Shown here: piece after piece, positions 24,695 to 33,044 of the stretch
Layout of the letters: each line of letters begins with the position of its first letter
Numbering within the stretch: the stretch's first letter is position 1
From: Fibrella aquatilis
Lineage (GTDB): Bacteria > Bacteroidota > Bacteroidia > Cytophagales > Spirosomataceae
Length of the DNA: 64,000 nucleotides
Reading direction: 5' to 3'
NCBI RefSeq assembly: GCF_017353255.1
Contig: NZ_JAFMYU010000001.1
Coordinates: 471,614 to 535,613 of the forward strand
Program-made: the position numbers and the translations under genes
The notes under the pieces: generated by a model
The model's input: only the letters and a program-made list of their open reading frames with translations
Told to the model about the DNA's origin: nothing
Database searches by the model: none

Positions 24695-25927
24695 TTACTG
24701 GACGGCAGCCTGCTGAGCGGGCTTATAGCTCAATTTCTGGACCTTGTTTACCCAAAACAACCCCACCGCCGACAGCACGGCCAGGCTGGCAAGCAGCCAC
24801 CAGAGCGGCGTGAACCCCACCCGCTCTACCACCTGCGAACACATCAGGGGACTGCATACCTGCGCCAGCGCCCACGACATGGTATATAGCCCGATATACT
24901 GTCCCCGGTTGCGGTCGTTGGCGCGGTTGGCCGTAAAGGTCTGCATAAACGGCATTGCCAGCATTTCGCCCACGGTCATCAGCAGGATCGTGATCAGCGC
25001 CACGCCTGCCCACTGCGTGAGCGCCAGGGCCAGAAAGCTCAGGCCCGTCACCAGCACGCCCACCGCCGAAATGCCCAACCGACGCTGGAAACGGCGTTCG
25101 AGGGTATAGACCAATGCCATTTCAACCACTACAATCAGCAGCCCGTTCATGGTCGACAGCAAGCCAATACCGGCCTCGTCGATACCCAACTCCTCTTTGA
25201 AATAGAGCGGAATAAAACTAAAAAACGGCACGAAGGCAGTCTTGTAGAGTAAACAACAGCCCACGAAAATAAGGTACAGGCCATCGTGATACGGCGACCG
25301 CGTAGCTACCTGGTCAGTCAATGCTGTGTCGGCATCGGCAGGTGTGGCCCGAACCGGGCGGGGTAGGGCATAAAGCAGAAAAAAGGCCGCAGCGAGGCAG
25401 GTAAGGCCATCGACCCAAAACAGCAGCCGGTAGTCGACACTGGCCAGCAGCCCGCCTAGCCCGCCGCCAACGGCCCAACCCAGGTTGACAGCCAGCCGGT
25501 TGAGCGAATAGGCACGGGTACGTGTGTCGGGGGTGCTGTAGTAAGCAATAGCCGCCGAGTTGGCCGGACGAAAGGCATCACCGAGGGCGGTGAACACAAA
25601 CACCATGGCACACAGCCCCCAGAACGACTGCACAAACTGGAGGCCAATGAGCATAAGCCCGCCAAAGAGCAGGCTGTAGAGTTGGATGGCGTAGAACCCC
25701 AGCCTGTCGGTGAGTTGCCCACCCAAAAAAGTGCCCAGTAACGACCCCAGCCCAAACGCCGCCAGCACCGCCCCCGCCTCTTCAACCGAAAAGTGCAGGT
25801 GCTGGGTCATGTAGAGCGACAGGTAAGGCAGCACCATGGTGCCACAGCGGTTGATAAGCATCACCCCCGCCAGCAGCCACATCCGCCTCGGCAAGCCAGT
25901 GTATACAGTTCGGTAAAGAGTAAGCAT
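24695..25927 (-). CDS. MFS transporter
   Basis: A 410-residue major facilitator with about 12 membrane helices and the loop motif GSLLGTFLGGQLTDRLGFY between helices 2 and 3 (the MFS GxLaDrxGrk signature). The closest style is drug-efflux-like permeases (the MdtH/YfcJ type), but substrate cannot be read. I start it at 25927 (MLTLYRTVYTGLPRRMW); the longer frame runs through repeat LIR12. Confidence 0.82.
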   Translation of the reverse strand: MLTLYRTVYTGLPRRMWLLAGVMLINRCGTMVLPYLSLYMTQHLHFSVEEAGAVLAAFGLGSLLGTFLGGQLTDRLGFYAIQLYSLLFGGLMLIGLQFVQSFWGLCAMVFVFTALGDAFRPANSAAIAYYSTPDTRTRAYSLNRLAVNLGWAVGGGLGGLLASVDYRLLFWVDGLTCLAAAFFLLYALPRPVRATPADADTALTDQVATRSPYHDGLYLIFVGCCLLYKTAFVPFFSFIPLYFKEELGIDEAGIGLLSTMNGLLIVVVEMALVYTLERRFQRRLGISAVGVLVTGLSFLALALTQWAGVALITILLMTVGEMLAMPFMQTFTANRANDRNRGQYIGLYTMSWALAQVCSPLMCSQVVERVGFTPLWWLLASLAVLSAVGLFWVNKVQKLSYKPAQQAAVQ

Positions 25928-25938
25928 AAGAAGATAAC

Positions 25939-26045
25939 GGTGAGTGATGAGTGCGGTCCGACGAGTCGGTAAGCGGTAAGTTTGCTGCCGCCCGATTAAC
26001 CGCGCTGGCGACAGCAAACTTACCGCTTACCACTCATCACTCACC
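25939..26045. repeat. LIR12: nested inverted repeat before the MFS gene
   Basis: Outer arms GGTGAGTGATGAGT (25939-25952) and complement (26032-26045); inner 20-bp arms GGTAAGCGGTAAGTTTGCTG (25968-25987) and complement (26012-26031). A 15-bp segment, GCGGTCCGACGAGTC, interrupts the left arm only. Such one-sided inserts show how the arms change. Confidence 0.85.
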
Positions 26046-26046
26046 A

Positions 26047-26625
26047 CTAATCTTGTGCCACTATTTTCTTGTCGGTGATCAACGCCCGGTTGGCCCTGAT
26101 AAATGCCTTGAATTGTTGGATCTCTTCGAGTTGCCGGTCAATGGGGTGCGTGAGGGAATAGCTTTCTACATACACATCGGTGAAGTCAGTGATGAGGTAT
26201 TCCATGAGCTTGATGCCCCTTTTTTTCAGCGCGTGGAGGTATAGGTTCTGGTGGTTGAATAAATACCGCCCCGGCTGGTACGACCCCGTCGTTTTGATGT
26301 CGACAGCCTTGTAGTTGCCAATCAGGTCGACGTAGCCATAGAAGAGCACATCGTCGATCTGCCACTGGCAATACACCTGCGTCTCCACGATGGGGCGGGG
26401 CAGCAGTTTGCGTACTTTCTTCAGAATATCGGGGTCGAATCGCTCTTCGTCAACGCCTTTAATCAGCGTTTCTTCAAACGAAGTACCCCGTTGCTGCGCC
26501 GCCGTGGTAGGCTGCGGCACCCGGTTGATGGCATCGAGCAGGGCCTGTTCAGACAGGTTGCCGCCATGCAGGTAGCGCGAGAAGGTGTTGAGCAGGGTTG
26601 GGTAAAACCGGTAGTTGATGTCCAT
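26047..26625 (-). CDS. PD-(D/E)XK nuclease-superfamily protein
   Basis: A 192-residue protein with the PD-(D/E)XK nuclease layout: RGTSFEE (E51), then YGYVDLIGNYKAVDIKTT with D100, D109 and K111 as the D...DxK core, and a closing helix QNLYLHALKKRGIK with the Q-x3-Y-style end seen in RecB-like nucleases. Such a domain cuts or binds DNA. No helicase partner or restriction gene is adjacent, so the role, perhaps DNA repair or defence, is unknown. Confidence 0.75.
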   Translation of the reverse strand: MDINYRFYPTLLNTFSRYLHGGNLSEQALLDAINRVPQPTTAAQQRGTSFEETLIKGVDEERFDPDILKKVRKLLPRPIVETQVYCQWQIDDVLFYGYVDLIGNYKAVDIKTTGSYQPGRYLFNHQNLYLHALKKRGIKLMEYLITDFTDVYVESYSLTHPIDRQLEEIQQFKAFIRANRALITDKKIVAQD

Positions 26626-26656
26626 ACCTGCTCAACACGGCAACCCGCGCCACAGT

Positions 26657-27490
26657 TTAGCCCACCTTACCCATGGCCAGTAGGGTAGACAAGGTAGGCG
26701 TTGGGCTACCACCCACTTTTTCAATGGTCACGGCAAAGGCCTCGGCGGCGGCAATGGTCCGGGCGGTGCGTTGCAACTGCTGCCGGTCAGTACTGAACAC
26801 GCCCGCATCGACGGGCTTGCCCCCCACTAGTGCCCACAACTGATACTGCTTGTCGGCGGGCAGGGCGGGCAGCGATTCTACCTGTAGCGTCACCTGCTTG
26901 TCGGCCTTGTTCCAGTACACGATCAGGTCGGCCTGCGCACCAGCCGGGTTTGCTTTGGCCAGCCGAACTGTTTCTACGCCGGGCGTTTGCAACAGACTGA
27001 TTAGCTGCGTGTTATACTGTTGCTGTTGCTTTAACTGCCCTACTTCGGTTTGTATCCGCGAATTGGTCTGCGCCAGTTCGTCGGCGTAGGCCTGCTTGGT
27101 TTTAAGCTGGTTGATCAGAAAATAGGCAAAGGCAATGAGCACCAGGCCAACGGCTGCAGCGGCCACCCAGGCTACCTGAAACGTTGGTACTTCGCGGTGA
27201 AGCGGCACTACTTTGGCACCCTTGTCGGCGGCGGGCTCGTCGTTTGTGGTGGGCTGAGCGGGCGCACCCATGGTAAGCCGGTTCCGAATGCGGTCCTGCA
27301 AATCGGGTGGTGGCTCGGTGCTGTGCAGGAGCGCGTAGTTTTCCAGCGCCAGCGTCAACTTATCCAACTCCTGGCGTACTTCTGGATAGATGGCAGACAA
27401 ACACTGCACCTCGCGCCGTTCCTGGTCGCTGACGGCTCCCAGCGCATACGATTCCAAAATGCCGGAATCTATGTATTCGGGTATGTTCAT
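26657..27490 (-). CDS. Anti-sigma factor, RskA-like
   Basis: A 277-residue membrane protein. The N-terminal cytoplasmic region (about residues 1-100, with YIDSGILESYALGAVSDQERREV) fits a zinc-free anti-sigma domain, a single membrane helix lies near residues 105-128 (WVAAAAVGLVLIAFAYFL), and the C-terminal domain reads AGAQADLIVYWNKADKQVTLQVESLPALPADKQYQLWAL, a signature of RskA C-terminal domains. It overlaps the ECF sigma factor gene by 4 bp, so they form a sigma/anti-sigma pair. Confidence 0.87.
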   Translation of the reverse strand: MNIPEYIDSGILESYALGAVSDQERREVQCLSAIYPEVRQELDKLTLALENYALLHSTEPPPDLQDRIRNRLTMGAPAQPTTNDEPAADKGAKVVPLHREVPTFQVAWVAAAAVGLVLIAFAYFLINQLKTKQAYADELAQTNSRIQTEVGQLKQQQQYNTQLISLLQTPGVETVRLAKANPAGAQADLIVYWNKADKQVTLQVESLPALPADKQYQLWALVGGKPVDAGVFSTDRQQLQRTARTIAAAEAFAVTIEKVGGSPTPTLSTLLAMGKVG

Positions 27491-27975
27491 CGGCTAAATA
27501 CGTGTTTAAGTTCCTGAAGGGTGGCCTGTAGCAACCTCCTCAGTTTCTGTGGCGGCAACTGAATAGATGCAGCCAACTGGTCGGCAGTCTGCCCGCAGAA
27601 ATAAAGTTTATGTAACAAAATACGGTGTTCGTCGGCCATTAGATTGTCTACTTCCGTAGAATCTTTACTATTTCCTGGCAATTGATCTGCCTCCTGCTGG
27701 TTTATACTGGCATGTGCAGCCAGCCGGGCGCGGTTCAATAACCAGGTTAAAAAACTACCCTGGCGGGGCACATACGTGTCAAAGTCAGCCCATGCAGCCA
27801 CAAAAACGTCTTCTACTACCTGCGCCGCCGTGTTTGGTTTCTCAACAATAACGAGAACTACCCCATATAATACATAGGCATACTGATCGTATAACCATTG
27901 AAACGCCTGCTCGTCTCGTTTGGCCAACTTTTGTAGCAACTGGCTTTCGGGCACTAAAAAAAGCGGCTGTTTCAC
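27487..27975 (-). CDS. ECF-type RNA polymerase sigma factor
   Basis: A short sigma-70-family factor. Region 2 is visible in LLQKLAKRDEQAFQWLYDQYAYVLYGVVLVI and VEDVFVAAWADFDTY, and region 4 in LYFCGQTADQLAASIQLPPQKLRRLLQATLQEL. The frame has no ATG near the domain; GTG at 27975 gives a 162-residue protein of normal ECF size, while TTG at 28041 would add 22 residues. A TATTTTG box on the minus strand near 28045 could be the promoter. Its activity is probably held by the overlapping anti-sigma gene. Confidence 0.82.
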   Translation of the reverse strand: MKQPLFLVPESQLLQKLAKRDEQAFQWLYDQYAYVLYGVVLVIVEKPNTAAQVVEDVFVAAWADFDTYVPRQGSFLTWLLNRARLAAHASINQQEADQLPGNSKDSTEVDNLMADEHRILLHKLYFCGQTADQLAASIQLPPQKLRRLLQATLQELKHVFSR

Positions 27976-28131
27976 GGAATGCGTGGTGACAAATAGCGGT
28001 ACGACGGCACAGTAGGTGGCAATCTTTTGAGTGAGCGGCAAAATACAGCAACGTTGTTAATAGTTGGCTATGGTCATCTCATGAAATAGTAAATGGCACT
28101 GTACCAACTACTACAAGGCCCGATCATCCAT

Positions 28132-28162
28132 TTGCCCTCTGGAGGCCAATTTTGTATATTCG
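28132..28162 (+). promoter_or_regulatory. Possible lysA promoter
   Basis: TTG at 28132-28134 and TATATTCG at 28155-28162 with a 20-bp spacer resemble the Bacteroidota TTG/TAnnTTTG promoter with a weak -7 box, 18 bp before the lysA start. Confidence 0.3.
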
Positions 28163-28180
28163 CGGCCTATTTTGCACCGT

Positions 28181-29446
28181 ATGCCAGCACCGTACCAACT
28201 CCAGGGTATTCCCACCACCACCATCGCCGACGAGTTTGGCCTGCCCCTCTACGTCTATGACGCCGACAAGATCATTGACCAGATCAACCGGTTTCGGGCG
28301 GCATTTTCCGGCTCGCCGGGCCGTGAGATAAACCTCCGGATAAAGTACGCTACCAAGGCCCTCACCAACCTGTCTATTCTGAAACTGATGCGGATGCAGG
28401 GCGTGGAGGTCGACGTGGTGTCGGTGAACGAAGCGCGGCTGGCCCTACTGGCGGGCTACACGCCAGAGCAGATCATGTATACCCCCAGCGGCAACGCCTG
28501 GCCCGAAATTCAGGAAGCCATCCAGATGGGCCTGCGCCTGAACGTTGATAGCCTGCCCCTGCTCGAGCAGGTGGGAAACACCTATGGCCATACCGTGCCC
28601 GTTTGCCTGCGTATTAATCCTAGCGTGGCCGACGGCGGCAACCTGAAGATCCAGACCGGCCATGCCGACTCGAAGTTTGGTATTCCCCACGCCCTCCGCG
28701 CCGATATTGCCCGCATGGTGGTCCACTACGGTATCGTGGTGGAAGGGCTGCACGTGCATACCGGCTCCGATTTCAAGTCGGCCCGGACGTTTTTGCAGGG
28801 TGCCGAGGTGCTGTTTGATCTGGCTGGTGATTACCCCGACCTCAAGTTCATCGACTTTGGCAGTGGCTTTAAAGTAGCCTACCGCGAAGGCGACCACGTG
28901 ACCGACATGGCCGAGTTGGGCACCGCCATTACCGACGCCTTCAGCGCGTTTTGTGACCGTTACGGCCGGGCGCTGGAGCTTTGGTTCGAGCCAGGTAAGT
29001 TTCTGGTGAGCGAGGCGGGGCACCTGCTGGTGGGCGTGAACGTGGTGAAGCAGCACCCCACCCGCACCTTCGTGCAGGTCGATTCGGGCCTGAACCACCT
29101 GATCCGGCCCATGATGTACGACGCCTACCACGAGATTGTGAACCTGAGCAACCCCATGGGTACGCCAACCACCTACGACGTGGTGGGCTATATCTGCGAG
29201 ACGGATACCTTCGCCACCAACCGCGACCTGCCCGAAGTGCGGCCCGGCGACGTGCTGTCGATAGAAAACGCCGGGGCCTACGGCTTCAGCATGGCCTCGA
29301 CCTATAACCTCCGCCCCCGCCCCGCCGAAGTACTCGTCTACGAAGGCACCCCCCACCTGATCCGTCAGCGCGACACGTTTGAGGACCTGACAAGGGGGAT
29401 GGTGGACGTCGCTATGCTCAATGAAGAATTAATAATTAAGAATTAA
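28181..29446 (+). CDS. lysA: Diaminopimelate decarboxylase
   Basis: A PLP-dependent enzyme that decarboxylates meso-diaminopimelate to lysine, the last step of lysine synthesis. The 421-residue product shows the PLP lysine K59 in RIKYATKALTN, VSVNEARLALLAGY, CLRINPSVADGG, VHTGSDF, a glycine-rich phosphate site FIDFGSGFKVAY and the GYICETDTFATNRDLP cysteine loop that completes the partner active site. ATG at 28181 fits better than TTG at 28172. The last residues (EELIIKN) are encoded by the arm of repeat LIR13, so the C-terminal tail is repeat-derived. Confidence 0.9.
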   Translation: MPAPYQLQGIPTTTIADEFGLPLYVYDADKIIDQINRFRAAFSGSPGREINLRIKYATKALTNLSILKLMRMQGVEVDVVSVNEARLALLAGYTPEQIMYTPSGNAWPEIQEAIQMGLRLNVDSLPLLEQVGNTYGHTVPVCLRINPSVADGGNLKIQTGHADSKFGIPHALRADIARMVVHYGIVVEGLHVHTGSDFKSARTFLQGAEVLFDLAGDYPDLKFIDFGSGFKVAYREGDHVTDMAELGTAITDAFSAFCDRYGRALELWFEPGKFLVSEAGHLLVGVNVVKQHPTRTFVQVDSGLNHLIRPMMYDAYHEIVNLSNPMGTPTTYDVVGYICETDTFATNRDLPEVRPGDVLSIENAGAYGFSMASTYNLRPRPAEVLVYEGTPHLIRQRDTFEDLTRGMVDVAMLNEELIIKN

Positions 29447-29549
29447 ATTGACTAAGCTGAATTAAGGGTGCATAGGTTAAGTCGTCAATGATCCGGCTGT
29501 GGCTCTCCAGCGGGACAATTCTTAATTCTTAACTCTTAATTCTTAATTC
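29426..29549. repeat. LIR13: inverted repeat overlapping the lysA 3' end
   Basis: Left arm 29426-29444 (GAATTAATAATTAAGAATT) and right arm 29517-29549, which holds four TTCTTAA-type units. The left arm encodes the lysA tail and stop codon; the right arm ends 7 bp before the next start codon. Confidence 0.8.
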
Positions 29550-29556
29550 AAAAAAA

Positions 29557-30270
29557 ATGGGACGCGCATTTGAATACCGGAAAGCCCGAAAAATGAAACG
29601 CTGGGGGCAGATGGCCAAGACCTTCACCCGCATCGGAAAAGACATTGTGATTGCCGTGAAAGCGGCCGGCCCCGACCCCGACACCAACGGGCGGCTGCGG
29701 GCTATTATTCAGAACGCCAAGGCCGCCAACATGCCCAAAGAGAATGTGGAGCGGGCTATCAAGAAGGCGTCGTCGAAAGAGCAGGAAGACTACAAGGAGA
29801 TCGTGTATGAGGGCTACGCCCCCCACGGCATTGGGCTGGTGATCGAAACCGCTACGGATAACCTGAATCGCACCGTGGCCAACATCCGCAGCTACCTTAA
29901 CAAGCTGGGCGGCAGCCTGGGTACGCAGGGCATGCTCGATTTCATGTTCACCCGCAAGTCGGTGTTCCGCATTCCCGCCGAGGGCGTAGATATGGAAGAT
30001 TTGGAACTGGAACTCATCGACCTCGGTGCCGACGAGCTGGAACTGGACGAGGAGACGAACCAAATCGTGATCTACGGCGATTTCACGGCCTTTGGTGCGT
30101 TGCAGAAATACCTCGAAGAAAAAGGCTATGAGCTGAAAGGTGCTGAATTTGAGCGCATTCCCACCGACTACAAAGAACTCACCGACGATCAAATGGCCGA
30201 CGTGGAGAAGCTCATCGAGCGCATCGAAGAAGACGACGACGTGCAGATGGTGTACCACAACATGAAGTAA
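29557..30270 (+). CDS. YebC/PmpR-family transcriptional regulator
   Basis: A 237-residue YebC-family protein: MGRAFEYRKARKMKRWGQMAKTF opening, NAKAANMPKENVERAIKKAS, YEGYAPHGIGLVIETATDNLNRTVANIR and LGTQGMLDFMF. Family members act as DNA-binding regulators, and TACO1/YebC-type members help ribosomes through proline stretches. Which role applies is not clear. It starts MGRAFEY rather than the MAGHSKW of many bacterial forms, a variant also seen in Bacteroidota. Confidence 0.9.
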   Translation: MGRAFEYRKARKMKRWGQMAKTFTRIGKDIVIAVKAAGPDPDTNGRLRAIIQNAKAANMPKENVERAIKKASSKEQEDYKEIVYEGYAPHGIGLVIETATDNLNRTVANIRSYLNKLGGSLGTQGMLDFMFTRKSVFRIPAEGVDMEDLELELIDLGADELELDEETNQIVIYGDFTAFGALQKYLEEKGYELKGAEFERIPTDYKELTDDQMADVEKLIERIEEDDDVQMVYHNMK

Positions 30271-30344
30271 ACGCGGTACCAACGCAGCAACATAGTTCAG
30301 GGTGAAACCCACCCTCGTGTAGCTTCTTGTCCCATCGGGACAGC

Positions 30345-30482
30345 ACAGCGTAGCGTCGGTAGAAAAATAGCGCTGAATCGCTCCTGCGTGCCGTAGGTAC
30401 GCGACCGACTAGCTGTTTGTGGCGTACCTACGGTACGCTGGTGGGTAAAAATCCAACCCCACAGCTACCGACGCTACGCTGT
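30345..30482. repeat. Nested palindromic repeat (class different from the LIRs)
   Basis: Outer 18-bp arms ACAGCGTAGCGTCGGTAG (30345-30362) and complement (30465-30482), inner 12-bp arms CCGTAGGTACGC (30391-30402) and complement (30422-30433). Short dyads TCCCATCGGGA and TCCCTACGGGA lie just outside, and AGGCCTGTG/CACAGGCCT follows near 30516. The layout is that of a non-coding palindromic repeat. The 30271-30845 gap holds this, the hairpin at 30743 and nothing else I can identify. Confidence 0.75.
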
Positions 30483-30742
30483 TAAATCCCTACGGGATAA
30501 GTAGCCACAGAACCCAGGCCTGTGTCCCCACAGGCCTGCGCTCGCGTCAGCCAAGGTCCGCCATCCGGTCGCGTAGGCCCGTGGAGACACAGCCTAGGGT
30601 GAGAAGAAACTGTTATTGCGCATCAGTATGCTTACGGAAATACGTGTGTTGAAGTTGTAAGTGTAAAAACTTACGCCTTTGGATTTTTAATTTCTGAAAG
30701 GGTGGATCAGAGACCATATGAATGTAACCCGAATTAATTTGT

Positions 30743-30790
30743 AAAATCCCAATAGCTGTTAATTTCAAAGTTAACAGCTATTGGGATTTT
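30743..30790. terminator. Strong bidirectional hairpin terminator
   Basis: Perfect 20-bp stem AAAATCCCAATAGCTGTTAA / complement at 30771-30790 with an 8-nt loop and a T-rich end on each strand. It isolates the next gene from the upstream region. Confidence 0.65.
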
Positions 30791-30845
30791 AATTCTAACA
30801 TATATACAATATGTTTTTTGTTATACCCTAAACTTATTATAGCTT

Positions 30846-31769
30846 ATGAAGCTCGATAAAATTTTGATATTACTAGTACCGTTTTCACAAATAGCTTACG
30901 CCCAACAAAAATGCTTTCAAGTCGTAAGCAAGGATAATAATCAACCAGTACCTTATGCAACAGCTACTTGTACTAAATGTAGCTATGGTTCATATAGTGA
31001 TGAAAATGGATATCTTTGTTTTGATACTTCAAAAACTGACACAATAATTATAACATCGATAGGTTTTATCAAGTTAGAGGTGTGGGTAAACGATCTTAGA
31101 AAAGATTCGATATTTTATATGATACCTCAACCTGTTCAACTAAATGAAGTTAAAATCAAGAAGCGAATTTTGCGCGACCAAGAGGTTGGCCCTATCAAGA
31201 ATCGTAGGTTCTCCTTGTCTAGTCATTCTTATTGCCCTAACTCTGCTGCACAACTGGGAGTATTTATCTCAAATACCATTGATGATGATTGTACCATATC
31301 CAGCCTAATATATAACACAGAGGTTAAAAAATCTGACTTCGTAAAAGCTTTCAAATGTAAAGCATCGGTATTTAGCGATGACCTACAGAAGCCTGGTAAA
31401 AACTTGCTTTGTGTTGAGAAGGTTTTTGATGTTTTGCCAGAACAACGTAAAATAATAGTTGATGTTAAAGAATGCAATGTAATCTTCCCAAAAAATGGGG
31501 TATGGATTTGTATTGAAACTATAGGCTATACCGATAAAAATGATACTTATTACGCAATTCAACAAAATAGCGTTGGGGTTTCTTGGGGTCAAAATAGAAT
31601 GGGAAACCGTCGTAGCCAAATAAAAACAGTAAGTCCTTATTACAGTTTGGTGACATTAAAAGATGGAGATATCGCTAAAGAAAAGTTCTGGACGCTGCCT
31701 TGGAAAGACGTAAGCTCAATTAAATATGGCAAAAGAGTATTAGAGTTTGGCATGGAGATTGTTTATTGA
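30846..31769 (+). CDS. AT-rich gene: exported protein with carboxypeptidase-like domain
   Basis: A 307-residue exported protein (signal peptide MKLDKILILLVPFSQIAYAQ). Residues about 22-100 form a carboxypeptidase-regulatory-like beta-sandwich (FQVVSKDNNQPVPYATATC, SDENGYLCFD, ITSIGFIKLEV). The rest is unrecognised. Its base composition is far more AT-rich than anything around it and codon use is different (many TTA, AAA, ATA), pointing to horizontal transfer. The domain is common in Bacteroidota surface proteins and in TonB receptor N-termini. Confidence 0.75.
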   Translation: MKLDKILILLVPFSQIAYAQQKCFQVVSKDNNQPVPYATATCTKCSYGSYSDENGYLCFDTSKTDTIIITSIGFIKLEVWVNDLRKDSIFYMIPQPVQLNEVKIKKRILRDQEVGPIKNRRFSLSSHSYCPNSAAQLGVFISNTIDDDCTISSLIYNTEVKKSDFVKAFKCKASVFSDDLQKPGKNLLCVEKVFDVLPEQRKIIVDVKECNVIFPKNGVWICIETIGYTDKNDTYYAIQQNSVGVSWGQNRMGNRRSQIKTVSPYYSLVTLKDGDIAKEKFWTLPWKDVSSIKYGKRVLEFGMEIVY

Positions 31770-32076
31770 ACCAGTTACTATACTTAATATATTTTTAATC
31801 TTATCGTACTTTTATCTAATGTGAATCTTCAATGGTGCGTAAGCTGCTATTGTTGCCGAATAAAACCAAATGATGATCGGCAAGCAGACAATCACCCTGA
31901 CGTAATTTATCAAGTGGTCGGTTTAACATATAAGGGCTTGTCAATTAGTGATTTAGGTAGCGCCCTACTTAGTCAATAGGCTGCTATTGGTGCGGGGTGG
32001 GGTGGTGAATTGAGTAAACGGTACACGGGTTAGGCGCAGGATTTTGTTACTTCCTGCTCCACAACCCGGTTTTCTC

Positions 32077-32796
32077 GTGCTCACCATCACCCTAAAACCT
32101 GCCCAGGATCTGAAGGCTCATGAGCTTACGGCACTCTACAGCCTGGCTCGTCGTACGGGTTTTCCGTTGGCCAATAACTACATCGAGTCGGCGCATTTTG
32201 TCTATAACCCGACCGTGGTGATGGCGCATAGTGGCGATCAACTACTTGGTTTCCAATCGTATAACACCTACCGGTTGCGTACGCCCTTCTTCCGTGGCGA
32301 GGTGCCGTTTATCTATGGCGGGCTGGCGTTTCAGGACTATGCCCTGGCCGGGCGGGGGCTGGGCTACCGGCTGAGCCGCTACTACATGCGGCAAACGCTG
32401 GGGCGGCTGTTTTTTCTGCGTCCGTACGCCTTCGCCATCCGTACGCCCACGCCCCGGCTCATGCAGATCCTGGCCGTGCAACACCAACTGGTTCACTTTA
32501 AAAATGGCCTGCTCACGCCCGACGTCCTTCAGTTTGCCCTGCATTTCGTGCGTAACGTCCGCCGGTTCGAGTACCCCATCGATGACCGGCTCGTGGTGCG
32601 GGGCGAACCCGTCCACGCCGACATCTCCGAGCAGTGGTCGCGGCTGTTTGGGGCGTCGGAGGCGGCGTATAATCAACTGGCTTACGAGGCTGATCTGGTG
32701 CGCGTTGAGGGCGGGAGTCATTTTCTAACCGGTAATTACCTGCTGCTATTGGGCCACTCGTCGTGGCGAAAATTATGGGGTTCACTTTGGACGTGA
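32077..32796 (+). CDS. Hypothetical protein, possibly GNAT-like
   Basis: A protein of about 239 residues beginning VLTITLKPAQDLKAHELTALYSLARRTGF, with YNPTVVMAHSGDQLLGFQSYNTYR and a GRGLGYRLSRYYMRQTLGRL helix that recall the beta-alpha arrangement and acetyl-CoA loop of GNAT acetyltransferases. The match is weak and the function should be left open. The start is uncertain: GTG at 32077 or TTG at 32044; no ATG fits. Confidence 0.6.
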   Translation: MLTITLKPAQDLKAHELTALYSLARRTGFPLANNYIESAHFVYNPTVVMAHSGDQLLGFQSYNTYRLRTPFFRGEVPFIYGGLAFQDYALAGRGLGYRLSRYYMRQTLGRLFFLRPYAFAIRTPTPRLMQILAVQHQLVHFKNGLLTPDVLQFALHFVRNVRRFEYPIDDRLVVRGEPVHADISEQWSRLFGASEAAYNQLAYEADLVRVEGGSHFLTGNYLLLLGHSSWRKLWGSLWT

Positions 32797-32948
32797 TTAA
32801 GCGAACGAATAAATCATTAAAAAAATGATAATAATGCCATTTGACTAGCATAAAATTATCACAGTCAATTAGTTATGTAAGTCGCCATTTGCGTATTTTT
32901 TCTAAGTATTAAGCTGTCTGTTTAAAAAAGAAGAGTATTTTTAAATCA

Positions 32949-32982
32949 AGCCTGATTTATTACTCAGTACAAAAATCAGGCT
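32949..32982. promoter_or_regulatory. Leader hairpin upstream of the SusC gene
   Basis: AGCCTGATTT (32949-32958) pairs with AAATCAGGCT (32973-32982). It sits about 65 bp before the SusC start in an AT-rich leader of about 245 bp. Role unknown. Confidence 0.4.
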
Positions 32983-33044
32983 GTAGCCAATGCCATTTTT
33001 TAGTGCCATATCGTAATCACAACCACTCTAAAACTCTACTACTC

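Noticed and set aside
31770..32076. Possible small gene in the gap between the AT-rich gene and the GNAT-like gene.
   Set aside because: No frame of reasonable length with a start codon and coding-like composition; nothing could be supported.
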